NCBI GenBank assembly: GCA_046331175.1 | Contig: JAXLRI010000008.1 | Span: 114,894 to 178,893 of the forward strand | Source: JAWKIW01 sp046331175 | GTDB lineage: Bacteria > Actinomycetota > Acidimicrobiia > Acidimicrobiales > Acidimicrobilacustridaceae | Direction of reading: 5' to 3' | DNA length: 64,000 nt | The notes under the pieces: generated by a model | The model's input: only the letters and a program-made list of their open reading frames with translations | Databases searched by the model: none | Told to the model about the DNA's origin: nothing | Program-made: the position numbers and the translations under genes | In this document: one piece after another, positions 33,092-41,258 of the stretch | Layout of the letters: each line of letters opens with the position of its first letter | How positions within the stretch are numbered: the first letter of the stretch is position 1

Positions 33092-35056
33092 CTAGTTCTC
33101 GCCTTCGCGGACGATGGCGGCGACCACCCGCAGCATGAGGATGGCCGAGCCCATCAGCGACAGGAACCCGAACACGCGCACGATCTGGCCCTCGGCCGTG
33201 CCGGCATCGGCCGACACGAGGATCATCCCGATGAAGCCCAGCGCAGCGCCGAGGAACGACAGCACGATGCGGTTCACCATCCGGCTGATGAAGCCGGTGT
33301 CGACGTCCTGGCTGAACAGCGAGACCCGGGTGAGCAGCTCGCCCTTCTGCAGCTGGGTGGCGATGCGATCGGCGTGGCGGGGCAGGGCCCGCAGGGTGGG
33401 CAGCTGGGCGATGAGCTCCTGCTGCAGGGCGTCGTCGAGGTTGTCGGGCATCATCGCCGACTTCGCCCAGTCCTCCAGCCAGGGGCGGGCCTCGGTGGCC
33501 AGCTTGTAGCCGGGGCACAGCGTGGCGAGGGTGCCCTCGAGCACCACCAGGGCCCGGGCGAAGGTGGTGAGCTCGGCGGGGATGCGCACGCCGAAGGTGC
33601 CGATCAGCGTGAACAGGTCGTTGACGACCTTGGCGTTCAGCCCGATCTCACCGGCCATGTGCACGGCCATGAACCGCGACAGCGCCCGCTCGAAGGCGTC
33701 GAGGTCGACGTCGGCGCCGATGTCGGTCATCTCCGAGATGGACTCGCGCAGCAGCGCGGCGTCCTTGAGGGCGACGGCCACCATCATCGAGCGCAGCGAC
33801 GCCAGCATCAGCGGGTCGAGCCGGCCGGTGGCGCCGAAGTCGATCATCCCGACATCGCCGTTGGGGAGGATGAACAGGTTGCCGGGGTGCAGGTCGGCGT
33901 GGAAGAAGCCGTCGCTGAAGATCTGCTTGAGCTCGGCCTCCATGAGGTGGGTGGCCAGCGCCCGGGTGTCGAAGCCGTCGGCGGTGATCGTGCCCGACTC
34001 GCGCACCGGGGTGCCGATGAACCGCTCCTGCACCATCAGCCGGGGCGTCGAGTGCCGCAGGTACACCCGGGGCACCTCGATGCCCGCGACGTCGGCCATG
34101 TTCGAGCGGATCTGCTCGGTGCTCTTGGCCTCGGTGGTGAAGTCGAGCTCCTCCTCGAGGCTCGAGGCGAACTCGCGGGCCAGCGCGTACACCCCGTACT
34201 CGGCCCCGAAGGGGGTGCTGTCCTCCACCCGCCGGGCCAGGCCCAGGAGGATCTTGAGGTCGCGGTCGATCGACTCGGCGACGCCCGGGCGCTGCACCTT
34301 GACGATGACGTCCTCGCCGGTCTTGAGCTTGGCGAAGTACACCTGCCCGATCGACGCCGCCGCCACCGGGGTCCAGTCGAAATCGGTGAACACCTGCTCG
34401 ACCGGGACGCCCAGCTCCTGCTCGACCATCACCCGCATCGACGACTCGGGCTCGACGGCGACGTCGTCCTGGAGCTTGGACAGCTCGAGGCACAGGTCGG
34501 CGGGCAGCACGTCGGTCCGGGTCGAGGCGATCTGGCCGAGCTTCACGAACATCCCGCCGGCCTGCTCGAGGACCCGGCGGGCCCGCACCGGCGCCGGGTC
34601 GCGCTCGATGCCGGCCTTGCGGTCCTTGCGACCGCCGTCGCCGAACAGGTGCCCGAACCCGTTGGCCCGGGCGATGCCGACCAGCTCGCGCGTGCGCCGG
34701 ACGGAGTCGATGCGGACCTTCACGTAGGAGACGGGCCGCGGCACCACGAACTGGCCGGCCGCCTCGCCCTTGGCCAGCGATCCCGGCTTGGCCAGCAGGT
34801 CGACGCCCACCGCGATGACCATGGTGGCCAGGAAGGCCACGAAGTAGGTGTTGCGCACGAAGGTGGACGACTCGAGGTCGCCGCCGGCCACGCCGTAGGC
34901 GAGCGACACGCCGGTGATCCAGCCCAAGACCGAGGAGATCGTCACCGCCACCCACGACCGGCGCACGCCCAGGAGCCGGATGGCCAGGGCCGACACGATG
35001 ATCAGGCCGGGCACGAACAGCACGACCTCGAGGATCGTGGTCAGCGTGTCGCTCAT
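33092..35056 (-). CDS. ABC1/UbiB-family atypical protein kinase
   Basis: A protein of 654 residues. Hydrophobic segments lie at both ends: about 5-100 with three helices, and two near the C-terminus. Between them is the ABC1 core: the hallmark KxGQ motif in MFVKLGQIASTR, the Ala-rich nucleotide loop PVAAASIGQVY, FFHADLHPGNLF (catalytic loop) and IDFGATG (DFG-like). Bacterial UbiB proteins support quinone synthesis or lipid handling at the membrane; this one lacks a ubi neighbourhood, so its role is open. The Rpf-like gene and the zinc-ribbon gene flank it on the same strand. Confidence 0.92.
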   Translation of the reverse strand: MSDTLTTILEVVLFVPGLIIVSALAIRLLGVRRSWVAVTISSVLGWITGVSLAYGVAGGDLESSTFVRNTYFVAFLATMVIAVGVDLLAKPGSLAKGEAAGQFVVPRPVSYVKVRIDSVRRTRELVGIARANGFGHLFGDGGRKDRKAGIERDPAPVRARRVLEQAGGMFVKLGQIASTRTDVLPADLCLELSKLQDDVAVEPESSMRVMVEQELGVPVEQVFTDFDWTPVAAASIGQVYFAKLKTGEDVIVKVQRPGVAESIDRDLKILLGLARRVEDSTPFGAEYGVYALAREFASSLEEELDFTTEAKSTEQIRSNMADVAGIEVPRVYLRHSTPRLMVQERFIGTPVRESGTITADGFDTRALATHLMEAELKQIFSDGFFHADLHPGNLFILPNGDVGMIDFGATGRLDPLMLASLRSMMVAVALKDAALLRESISEMTDIGADVDLDAFERALSRFMAVHMAGEIGLNAKVVNDLFTLIGTFGVRIPAELTTFARALVVLEGTLATLCPGYKLATEARPWLEDWAKSAMMPDNLDDALQQELIAQLPTLRALPRHADRIATQLQKGELLTRVSLFSQDVDTGFISRMVNRIVLSFLGAALGFIGMILVSADAGTAEGQIVRVFGFLSLMGSAILMLRVVAAIVREGEN

Positions 35057-35199
35057 CGGGCCGGGGCTCCGGGCGGGGCGGTGGCCGCCCGGCGGGGACG
35101 GGGCGCGGTGGGGGTCACGCCCCGATGTCTAGACGCTCGACGCCGCCCGAGCCGTGACGACGGGCCTCCCGCCGGCCGGGACCCGGGACCCGGGCGCGG

Positions 35200-35225
35200 C
35201 GGAGGGCCCCCGAGGGGGCCCTCCG
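35200..35225 (-). terminator. 12-bp GC hairpin downstream of the Rpf-like gene
   Basis: CGGAGGGCCCCC pairs with GGGGGCCCTCCG around GA, about 50 nt past the minus-strand stop at 35277. Confidence 0.7.
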
Positions 35226-35276
35226 TCCGGTTGGCGTGGGGGTCGGATCGATCGGGGATCCGACGAGGGGGGGCCG

Positions 35277-35975
35277 TCAGCAGCCGCCGCCCCACGGGGC
35301 CGCGCCCTGCCACGAGTACAGGTGCTGGGCCATGGCGTCCTGGTCGGCAGGTGAGGCCGAGGCCGGGTTCTTGCCGACGAGGTCGGGGCGCCCGGCGTGG
35401 CGGGCGGTGTTGTTCCAGGTCTGGGGCATGAACTGGTAGGCGCCGGCGGCACCGCTGCCGCCGTTGACGGCGCCGTACTGGCCGCGCGACTCACGACCGC
35501 GGACGCAGTTGAGGAAGCCGTTGCCGGTGCCACCGCCGCCGCTGCTGGTGCGGGCGGCCGAGTTGCCGGTGTTGGACGAGCCGCGGTTGGCGGTCTGGGT
35601 CTGCACGACCGGCGGGGGCGGCGGGGGCGGGTTCACGAACTGCTCGAAGGCCTCGCGCTGCTCGGGGGTGGAGGTGAAGAAGGCGAAGGCCGCCTGCTGC
35701 TCGGGGGTGAGGAACATCAGCTGGAACGCCGCCTTCTCCTCGGGGGTCGCCTGCTCGAGGCGCAGGCGGGCCTGCTCCTCGGCCGACAGCGGCACCGTGG
35801 TGGCGGTGGTGTCGGTGGCGACGACGTTCTCGGTGCTCGGCGACGCGTCGACGGCGTCGCCGCGGGACTGGGCCAGTGCGGGGATGGCCACCGCGGCGGT
35901 GACGGCGACGGCGCCGGTGCCGACCAGGATGGCGGTGCGGCGCAGCTTCTGTCTGTCCTCGGGGGTGGTGGTCAT
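35277..35975 (-). CDS. Rpf-like transglycosylase (cell-wall hydrolase)
   Basis: A protein of 232 residues with a signal/anchor (about 12-36), a helical stretch carrying the repeats TPEEKAAF, TPEQQAAF and TPEQREAF (78-112), a poly-Pro spacer (116-122) and a Gly/Ser linker. The C-terminal 80 residues form the lysozyme-like domain: NCVRGRESRGQYGAVN with Glu162 as the catalytic acid, then GAAGAYQFMPQTWN. Cys157 and the terminal Cys232 could form the Rpf disulfide. It would cleave peptidoglycan glycan strands during growth or resuscitation. Its long 5' region (35976-36279) may carry a riboswitch. Confidence 0.88.
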   Translation of the reverse strand: MTTTPEDRQKLRRTAILVGTGAVAVTAAVAIPALAQSRGDAVDASPSTENVVATDTTATTVPLSAEEQARLRLEQATPEEKAAFQLMFLTPEQQAAFAFFTSTPEQREAFEQFVNPPPPPPPVVQTQTANRGSSNTGNSAARTSSGGGGTGNGFLNCVRGRESRGQYGAVNGGSGAAGAYQFMPQTWNNTARHAGRPDLVGKNPASASPADQDAMAQHLYSWQGAAPWGGGC

Positions 35976-36279
35976 GGCGTCGGATGTCCTTCCGGTGTGG
36001 GGGGTGACCGGGCCCGGCGGGTCCGGGCGGTCCGTTTCGTTGCGAAGCAGGGGTCAGGCTATGCCGGGTCCGTCATGGAAATGCAACGATCCCGCAACCC
36101 GTTCGCCGGGAGGACAACAAGGTTGTGATGCTTCAGGGGTGTGCGACAAGCAGCGCGTTGCACCTTCGGGCAGGGCTGTGGCCTGCGACTTCGCCGCCGG
36201 GCCGGCCCAGGAATTGCACCGGTGTCATCCCGCTTGCTACCGCGAGCGAACGCACGTCCAGGTGACGCAAGTCACGCGA
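35976..36279 (-). promoter_or_regulatory. Long leader of the Rpf-like gene, possible c-di-AMP riboswitch
   Basis: There is no gene in these 304 nt. Read on the minus strand, stretches AGCGGGATGACACC, GGTGCAATTCC and ACAGCCCTGCCCGAAGG resemble, weakly and in the right order, conserved blocks of the ydaO-type c-di-AMP riboswitch, which commonly precedes rpf genes in actinobacteria. A possible promoter inside the region (TTGCAT, 17 nt, CATAGC at 36086-36058) argues against it. GGAAGG lies near the ATG. Confidence 0.3.
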
Positions 36280-36315
36280 CGACGGGCCCGCAACCGGTCG
36301 GTCGCGGGCCCGTCG
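36280..36315 (-). terminator. 12-bp hairpin after msrA
   Basis: CGACGGGCCCGC pairs perfectly with GCGGGCCCGTCG around 12 nt. It begins about 60 nt past the msrA stop on the minus strand and separates msrA from the Rpf leader. Confidence 0.7.
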
Positions 36316-36376
36316 GGGGTCGATCGTGTCGGTTCGGCGACGGTCCGGGCGGGTGGTCCGGACGCGTCCGCGAGGC

Positions 36377-37027
36377 TCAGTCGGCGAAGAGGCCGACGGG
36401 GCAGGAGACGCCCGTGCCGCCGAGGCCGCAGTAGCCGTTGGGCACCTTGTGCAGGTACTGCTGGTGGTAGTCCTCGGCGTAGAAGAACGGCCCGGCCGGG
36501 GCGATCTCGGTGGTGATGGGGCCCAGGTGCTCGGCGGCCAGGCGCTCGCCGTAGACCTTGGCCGAGCGCTCGGCGGCCTCCCGCTGGGCCTCGTCGGCCC
36601 AGTAGATGGCCGACCGGTACTGCGTGCCGACGTCGTTGCCCTGGCGCATGCCCTGCGTCGGGTCGTGGCCCTCCCAGAAGACCTGGAGCAGCTGCTCGTA
36701 GCTGATCACCGCCGGGTCGAACACCACCAGGACCGCCTCGGTGTGCCCGGTGCGGCCCGAGCACACCTCCTCGTAGGTGGGGTTGGGCGTCGAGCCGCCG
36801 GCGTAGCCGACGGCGGTGGCCCACACCCCCTCGGTCTGCCAGAACCGCCGCTCGGCCCCCCAGAAGCAGCCCAGGCCGAACACCGCGGTCTGGAGCCCCT
36901 CGGGGAACGGCGCCACGATCGGGTGGCCGTTCACCGCGTGCGGACCGCGCACCGGCATGGCCTGGTCACGACCGGGCAGGGCGTCCTCGGGCGACGGGAT
37001 CTCCTGCTGCTTGCCACCGAACCACAT
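36377..37027 (-). CDS. msrA: Peptide methionine (S)-S-oxide reductase
   Basis: A protein of 216 residues from the ATG at 37027, with AGGAG upstream. The catalytic block is VFGLGCFWGAERRFW with nucleophile Cys54, followed by VGYAGGSTPNPTYEEVCSGRTGHTEAV. EDYHQQYL near the C-terminus completes the MsrA signature, and Cys residues in NGYCGLGG and VSCPVG can act as resolving thiols. It reduces methionine-S-sulfoxide in proteins, protecting against oxidation. The long open frame upstream belongs to another gene's antisense region. Confidence 0.96.
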   Translation of the reverse strand: MWFGGKQQEIPSPEDALPGRDQAMPVRGPHAVNGHPIVAPFPEGLQTAVFGLGCFWGAERRFWQTEGVWATAVGYAGGSTPNPTYEEVCSGRTGHTEAVLVVFDPAVISYEQLLQVFWEGHDPTQGMRQGNDVGTQYRSAIYWADEAQREAAERSAKVYGERLAAEHLGPITTEIAPAGPFFYAEDYHQQYLHKVPNGYCGLGGTGVSCPVGLFAD

Positions 37028-37215
37028 GGTCGGGCTCCTCTCCGGGGCTGGGATCGGCGCTCCTGGCCGCACTCGCGGGCCGGGTCGCCGGGCGGGCCAC
37101 CGCCGGGACCGACGGTAGCGACCTGCACAACGCCGGGCCCCGCCCAGCCGTTCCCGGCCCCCCGCCGCGCCGGATCCTGCCGTTCCCGGTCTCCGGGAAC
37201 GGCACGGGACCGGGA

Positions 37216-39639
37216 TCAGGGCGTGGCGGCGGTGTTCGTGGTGGCGGCGTAGGGCCGGCAGACCTGGCCCCGCAGCGACGGGCACGGCGGGTGGCCGGCG
37301 GGCACCGCCACCTGGCCGGCCGGCAGGACCGGCAGCACGATGCTCGAGGCCTGGTCGGGGCTGCGGGAGATGGTCTGCCAGGCGGTGGGGTTGCCGAAGT
37401 CGGGGTTCTCGAAGAACCACAGCGGCAGGTCTCGGCCGGGCGTGTTCACCTGGACCCGCAGCTTGGAGCCGGCCCGCAGCGGGGCCGCCACCGGGAAGAT
37501 CGGCACCTGGACCTTGGTGTACTCGCCGGCCGGCAGCGGCTGGTAGTCCTCCTTGCGGAAGGTCTGCTGGATGGCGATGTCGTCGGAGCGGGCCGGGTCG
37601 ACCTTGCGGTCGCCGGCGCGCAGCAGGCCGTTCTGGATCCGGAACTCGGTGCCGTCGGGGGTGATCTCGCTGAGGACCACCTCGACCACCGCGTCGGGGG
37701 CGTCGCTCTTCATCCACAGGTCGACGTGGCCGGCGCCGGCGATGATCGTGTCCTGGGTGAGCGGGGCGGTCACGTAGGACAGGCCCTTGCCGTCGGGGGT
37801 CTGGGTCCAGTCGGCCTTCACCGTGGGCTTCTGGAAGTCGTAGGCGTTGGCCGAGGCGTAGCCGATGGGACCGGCCTCGGGGTCGAACTGGAACTTGTCG
37901 GCCCCCGCCGCCGTCGGCTTGTCGGTGGTGAGGGCGCCGTCCGGGCCGAAGTAGAGGGTCCAGGGCTGGACCTCCTTCGGCGGCCACTGGCTGAAGCCGG
38001 CCTCGAACCGGCCCACCGGCGCACCGGGCACCGAGCCGTCGGCGGCGCCGGCCTCGAAGCGCACGGTCACCTTGGGGTCGGCCTCCCAGCGGGCCAGCGC
38101 CTGCTGGTACTGGTCGGGCTGGAGGTCGGCGAAGCGATCGGGCCCGAGGGCCAGGCCGGGGGCGCCGAAGGCGTCTTCGAACTGCGCGGCCGAGCCCTGG
38201 CGCACCACGTCGTTGACCTTGGGCACCTGCTTGCCCACGTAGAGCTGGAGGAACTCCAGCCAGCGGGTGAGGTTGGTCGGCGCGTAGCCGTCGGGGTGGT
38301 GGCCGTTGAACAGGACGAACTTGGCCTTGTCGGTGCTGGTGAAGCTCTGCAGCATCGTGGCGAAGCGGGGCCCGGTCTGCTCGTCCTGCCCGGCGCCGGT
38401 CAGGTACACGGGCACGTCGATGTCCTTGACCAGGATGCTGAGGTCACGGGCGTCGGCGTCCGGCGGGCGGAACTCCAGGCCCTTGGTCAGCTCCTGGAAG
38501 TCGATGTTCTGCGAGCGGATGTCCTGGTTCTTGGCACAGGTCTGGTCGCCGCCGTCGATCTGGCGCTGGGTCCACGACTGGCCCCCGGACTTGGCCTGGC
38601 GGTTGCGCTCCTCGAGCCACTGCTTGGTGAAGCCGGCGTTGTAGATGCCGCCCGGGTACACCATCTTCCAGGAGTCCTCGATCACCGACAGCGGCGTGAT
38701 GGCGGCCAGGCTCGGCGGGCGGGTCGAGGCCACGTAGAGCTGGGAGATGCCCGAGTAGGACAGGCCGACCATGCCGACCTTGTTCCCCTTCACCCACGGC
38801 TGGCGGGCGACGGCCTCGACGACGTCGTAGCCGTCGGCCTGCTGCTGGGGCGTGAACACGTCGAACACCCCACCCGAGCAGCCGGTGCCTCGCATGTTCA
38901 CGCCGACGGTGGCGAAGCCGAAGGCGGTGGCGATCATCGAGCCCGGCTGGGGCGACTTCGGGTCGGACGGCGAGTAGCCCGAGTACTCGATGACCGTCGG
39001 GTACGGGCCGTCGCCGTAGATGCGGGGGTCGGGCAGGCGGACCATGGCCGACAGCTCGACGCCGTCGCGCATCTTGATGTAGCCGAAGCCCTCCTCGGCC
39101 TGGTGGCCGGCCATCGGGCTGCCGAGCACCTGCCACGGCACGCCGTCGATCTTCTGCTGCTCGTACAGCGAGGTGGGCGGGTGGTCGTCACGGCCGAGGA
39201 CCTCGACCGCCCCGGACGACTGCACCGGCGACGCCGACTCGTCGCGCACCGAGTAGGTGCCCTTCTTGAGCGGCTGGCCGTCGGTGGTCGGCAGGCCCTT
39301 GCCGTTGCCCGTCTCGAACGTCGAGTAGTCGTTCGGCACGTAGGAGAACACGGCCTGGCCCTTGTCGTCGGTGACCAGGGTGAGGATCTTGCGGTTGTCG
39401 GCGCCGACCAGCGTGATCGGCGTCTTGGGCTTGGCCTCGGTGATGGTCAGCTGCTCGACGCCCGGCGTGACCTTGAACGCCGGCGAGGTGGTCTGGGCCC
39501 CGGTGTCCACCGCCGGGCGGCTGCCCCCGGTCGACGACCCCGACGGCCCCCCGGCCTGCTGGCCGGAGCTGGAGGTGCAGGCCGCGGCCACCAGGGCCGC
39601 CGCCACCACCACGAACGCGAGCTTCGAACGAATCCCCAT
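37216..39639 (-). CDS. S15-family X-Pro dipeptidyl-peptidase/CocE-like lipoprotein
   Basis: A protein of 807 residues from the ATG at 39639, preceded by GGGGGA. It is a lipoprotein (signal ending VAAAC, Cys21). After a beta-rich N-terminal domain the alpha/beta-hydrolase core has VGMVGLSYSG with Ser294 as nucleophile, then TGAGQDEQTG (Asp) and FNGHHPDG (His) as candidate triad partners. The C-terminal third is the jelly-roll domain typical of S15 and CocE enzymes. It probably hydrolyses peptides or esters outside the cell membrane. It is preceded by a promoter with an overlapping palindrome. Confidence 0.88.
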   Translation of the reverse strand: MGIRSKLAFVVVAAALVAAACTSSSGQQAGGPSGSSTGGSRPAVDTGAQTTSPAFKVTPGVEQLTITEAKPKTPITLVGADNRKILTLVTDDKGQAVFSYVPNDYSTFETGNGKGLPTTDGQPLKKGTYSVRDESASPVQSSGAVEVLGRDDHPPTSLYEQQKIDGVPWQVLGSPMAGHQAEEGFGYIKMRDGVELSAMVRLPDPRIYGDGPYPTVIEYSGYSPSDPKSPQPGSMIATAFGFATVGVNMRGTGCSGGVFDVFTPQQQADGYDVVEAVARQPWVKGNKVGMVGLSYSGISQLYVASTRPPSLAAITPLSVIEDSWKMVYPGGIYNAGFTKQWLEERNRQAKSGGQSWTQRQIDGGDQTCAKNQDIRSQNIDFQELTKGLEFRPPDADARDLSILVKDIDVPVYLTGAGQDEQTGPRFATMLQSFTSTDKAKFVLFNGHHPDGYAPTNLTRWLEFLQLYVGKQVPKVNDVVRQGSAAQFEDAFGAPGLALGPDRFADLQPDQYQQALARWEADPKVTVRFEAGAADGSVPGAPVGRFEAGFSQWPPKEVQPWTLYFGPDGALTTDKPTAAGADKFQFDPEAGPIGYASANAYDFQKPTVKADWTQTPDGKGLSYVTAPLTQDTIIAGAGHVDLWMKSDAPDAVVEVVLSEITPDGTEFRIQNGLLRAGDRKVDPARSDDIAIQQTFRKEDYQPLPAGEYTKVQVPIFPVAAPLRAGSKLRVQVNTPGRDLPLWFFENPDFGNPTAWQTISRSPDQASSIVLPVLPAGQVAVPAGHPPCPSLRGQVCRPYAATTNTAATP

Positions 39640-39670
39640 GTGCGGAGTCCCCCACGACACCAGCCGAAAA

Positions 39671-39689
39671 CTGAGCAGCGCTCAGGATA
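39671..39689 (-). promoter_or_regulatory. TATCCT -10 box overlapped by a CTGAGC palindrome
   Basis: On the minus strand TATCCT (39689-39684) is followed by the inverted repeat CTGAGC-GCT-GCTCAG (39685-39671) at the expected transcription start. A repressor bound there would block the S15 peptidase gene. Confidence 0.4.
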
Positions 39690-39747
39690 ACGGCCGGGGG
39701 TGTGTGGCGGGCGTCGCGTCGGGGGCTCGCCGCAGCGCGACCGGCGG

Positions 39748-41055
39748 TCAGCCCATCTGGGCGGCGGTGTCGCGCAGCTCGGCGCGGAAGTCGGGGTGGG
39801 CGATGTCGGCCAGGGCCAGGGCCCGCTCCCGCACCGTCTTGCCCCGCAGCTCGGCGTGGCCGTACTCGGTGATCACCACGTCGAGCTGGTGACGGGGGGT
39901 GGTGACGACCGAGCCGAGGGGCAGGTGGGCGACGATGCGCGAGACCAGCTGGCCGTCGACGGTGGCGGTGGAGGGCAGGCAGACCAGCGAGCGGTCGTCG
40001 AGCTCGAGGCCGGGTGCCGAGATGAAGTCCTCGTGGCCACCGATGCCCGAGTACTGGCGGGCGCCGATGGTGTCGGCCACCACCTGGCCGGCGAGGTCGA
40101 GGCTCACGGCGCCGTTGATGGTGATCATCCGGTGGTTGCGGGCGATGATCTCGGGGGCGTTGACGTAGGAGACCGGCAGGAAGCGGACCTCGTCGTTGCC
40201 GTCGAGCCAGGCGTACAGCTCCTCGGTGCCGGCGGCGAAGGTGGTGACGGAGTAGCCCTCGAAGATCCCCTTGTGGGCGTTGGTGACCTTGCCGGCCTGG
40301 TGCAGGTGCATGAGGCCGGTGGTGAACATCTCGGAGTGGACGCCGTAGTCGCCGCCCGGCTTCTCGGCGAGGAGCCGAGCGATGGTCGACGGGATGCCGC
40401 CGATGCCGGTCTGCAGCGTGCAGCCGTCGTCGATGTACTCCAGCGCGAACTCGGCGATGGCCTCCTCGACGTCGGTGGCCTCGGCGTCGGCGAGCACGAA
40501 GGGCGGGCGGTCGGACTCGACGAGGACGTCGACCTCGTCGACGTGGATGCGGTGCATGTGCTCGGGCGGCAGGCCCACCGTGTACGGGAAGGCGGCGTCG
40601 GCCTCGACCACCAGCAGGCGGTCGGGGTCGGCGCCGGCCTCGTGCAGCGCCTCGACCGACGCCCCGGCGTACAGGGACAGGCTCATGTAGCCCTCGGCAT
40701 CGGGGGCGGTGGCCACCGTGGTCATCACCCGGGGCTTGAGCTCGGCCAGAAGCGGGCCGAAGCGGCGGAAGTCGGCGGGGACGAACTGCACGTCGGAGCC
40801 GAGGTCGCGCAGGATCCGCTCGGCCGGGCCGAAGAACCCCGACACGTACTTGACGCCCTTCTTGGTGAAGACCCCGTAGAGGTCGACCAGCAGGGCCCCG
40901 AAGATCTCGAGCGACTCGTAGTCCTCGCGATCGCCCAGCGCGTGCAGGAACGCGCCGGGCTGCCCGGGCCCGAGGGGGATGCCGAGCGTGTCCACCGAGC
41001 GGACCCGCTCGACGGCCTCGCCCATCGACACGACCTTGTCCTTCCAACCACTCAC
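39748..41055 (-). CDS. Acetyl-CoA hydrolase/CoA-transferase (4-hydroxybutyrate CoA-transferase-like)
   Basis: A protein of 435 residues from a GTG at 41055 with GGGGGA upstream. Conserved blocks include GIGGIPSTIARLL, HSEMFTTGLMHLHQAGKVTN, YSGIGGHEDFISA and VVITEYGHAELRGKT. The glutamate of HSEMF is the likely CoA-ester-forming residue of this family. It moves CoA between acetyl-CoA and a short-chain carboxylate, or hydrolyses it. It is divergent from the sulfatase gene. The frame continues upstream, but only this part is conserved. Confidence 0.88.
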   Translation of the reverse strand: MSGWKDKVVSMGEAVERVRSVDTLGIPLGPGQPGAFLHALGDREDYESLEIFGALLVDLYGVFTKKGVKYVSGFFGPAERILRDLGSDVQFVPADFRRFGPLLAELKPRVMTTVATAPDAEGYMSLSLYAGASVEALHEAGADPDRLLVVEADAAFPYTVGLPPEHMHRIHVDEVDVLVESDRPPFVLADAEATDVEEAIAEFALEYIDDGCTLQTGIGGIPSTIARLLAEKPGGDYGVHSEMFTTGLMHLHQAGKVTNAHKGIFEGYSVTTFAAGTEELYAWLDGNDEVRFLPVSYVNAPEIIARNHRMITINGAVSLDLAGQVVADTIGARQYSGIGGHEDFISAPGLELDDRSLVCLPSTATVDGQLVSRIVAHLPLGSVVTTPRHQLDVVITEYGHAELRGKTVRERALALADIAHPDFRAELRDTAAQMG

Positions 41056-41220
41056 CGGTGTCCCCCGTTCTGCGCAGTGCGAGCCGATCCGCCCGGCGTC
41101 GTTTCTAGTGCACGGCCACCGGCGGCGGACCGGGTCGGACGTCCCGACCTGACCGGGACCTGGTGCGAGACCGGACGCATCGGTCCCGGCGCAGGCGCGC
41201 GCCCGGACGGAGCGGTGGCC

Positions 41221-41226
41221 TACCCT
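41221..41226 (+). promoter_or_regulatory. -10 box TACCCT upstream of the sulfatase gene
   Basis: TACCCT lies 32 nt before the ATG at 41259. AGGGGGA in the leader serves as ribosome binding site. Confidence 0.35.
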
Positions 41227-41258
41227 GCCGGAGCCGCGACGCCAGGGGGACCACCACG

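Noticed and set aside
36061..36240. FMN or cobalamin riboswitch in the Rpf leader
   Set aside because: Only fragments such as GGTGCAATTCC fit; the conserved core and the gene context do not.
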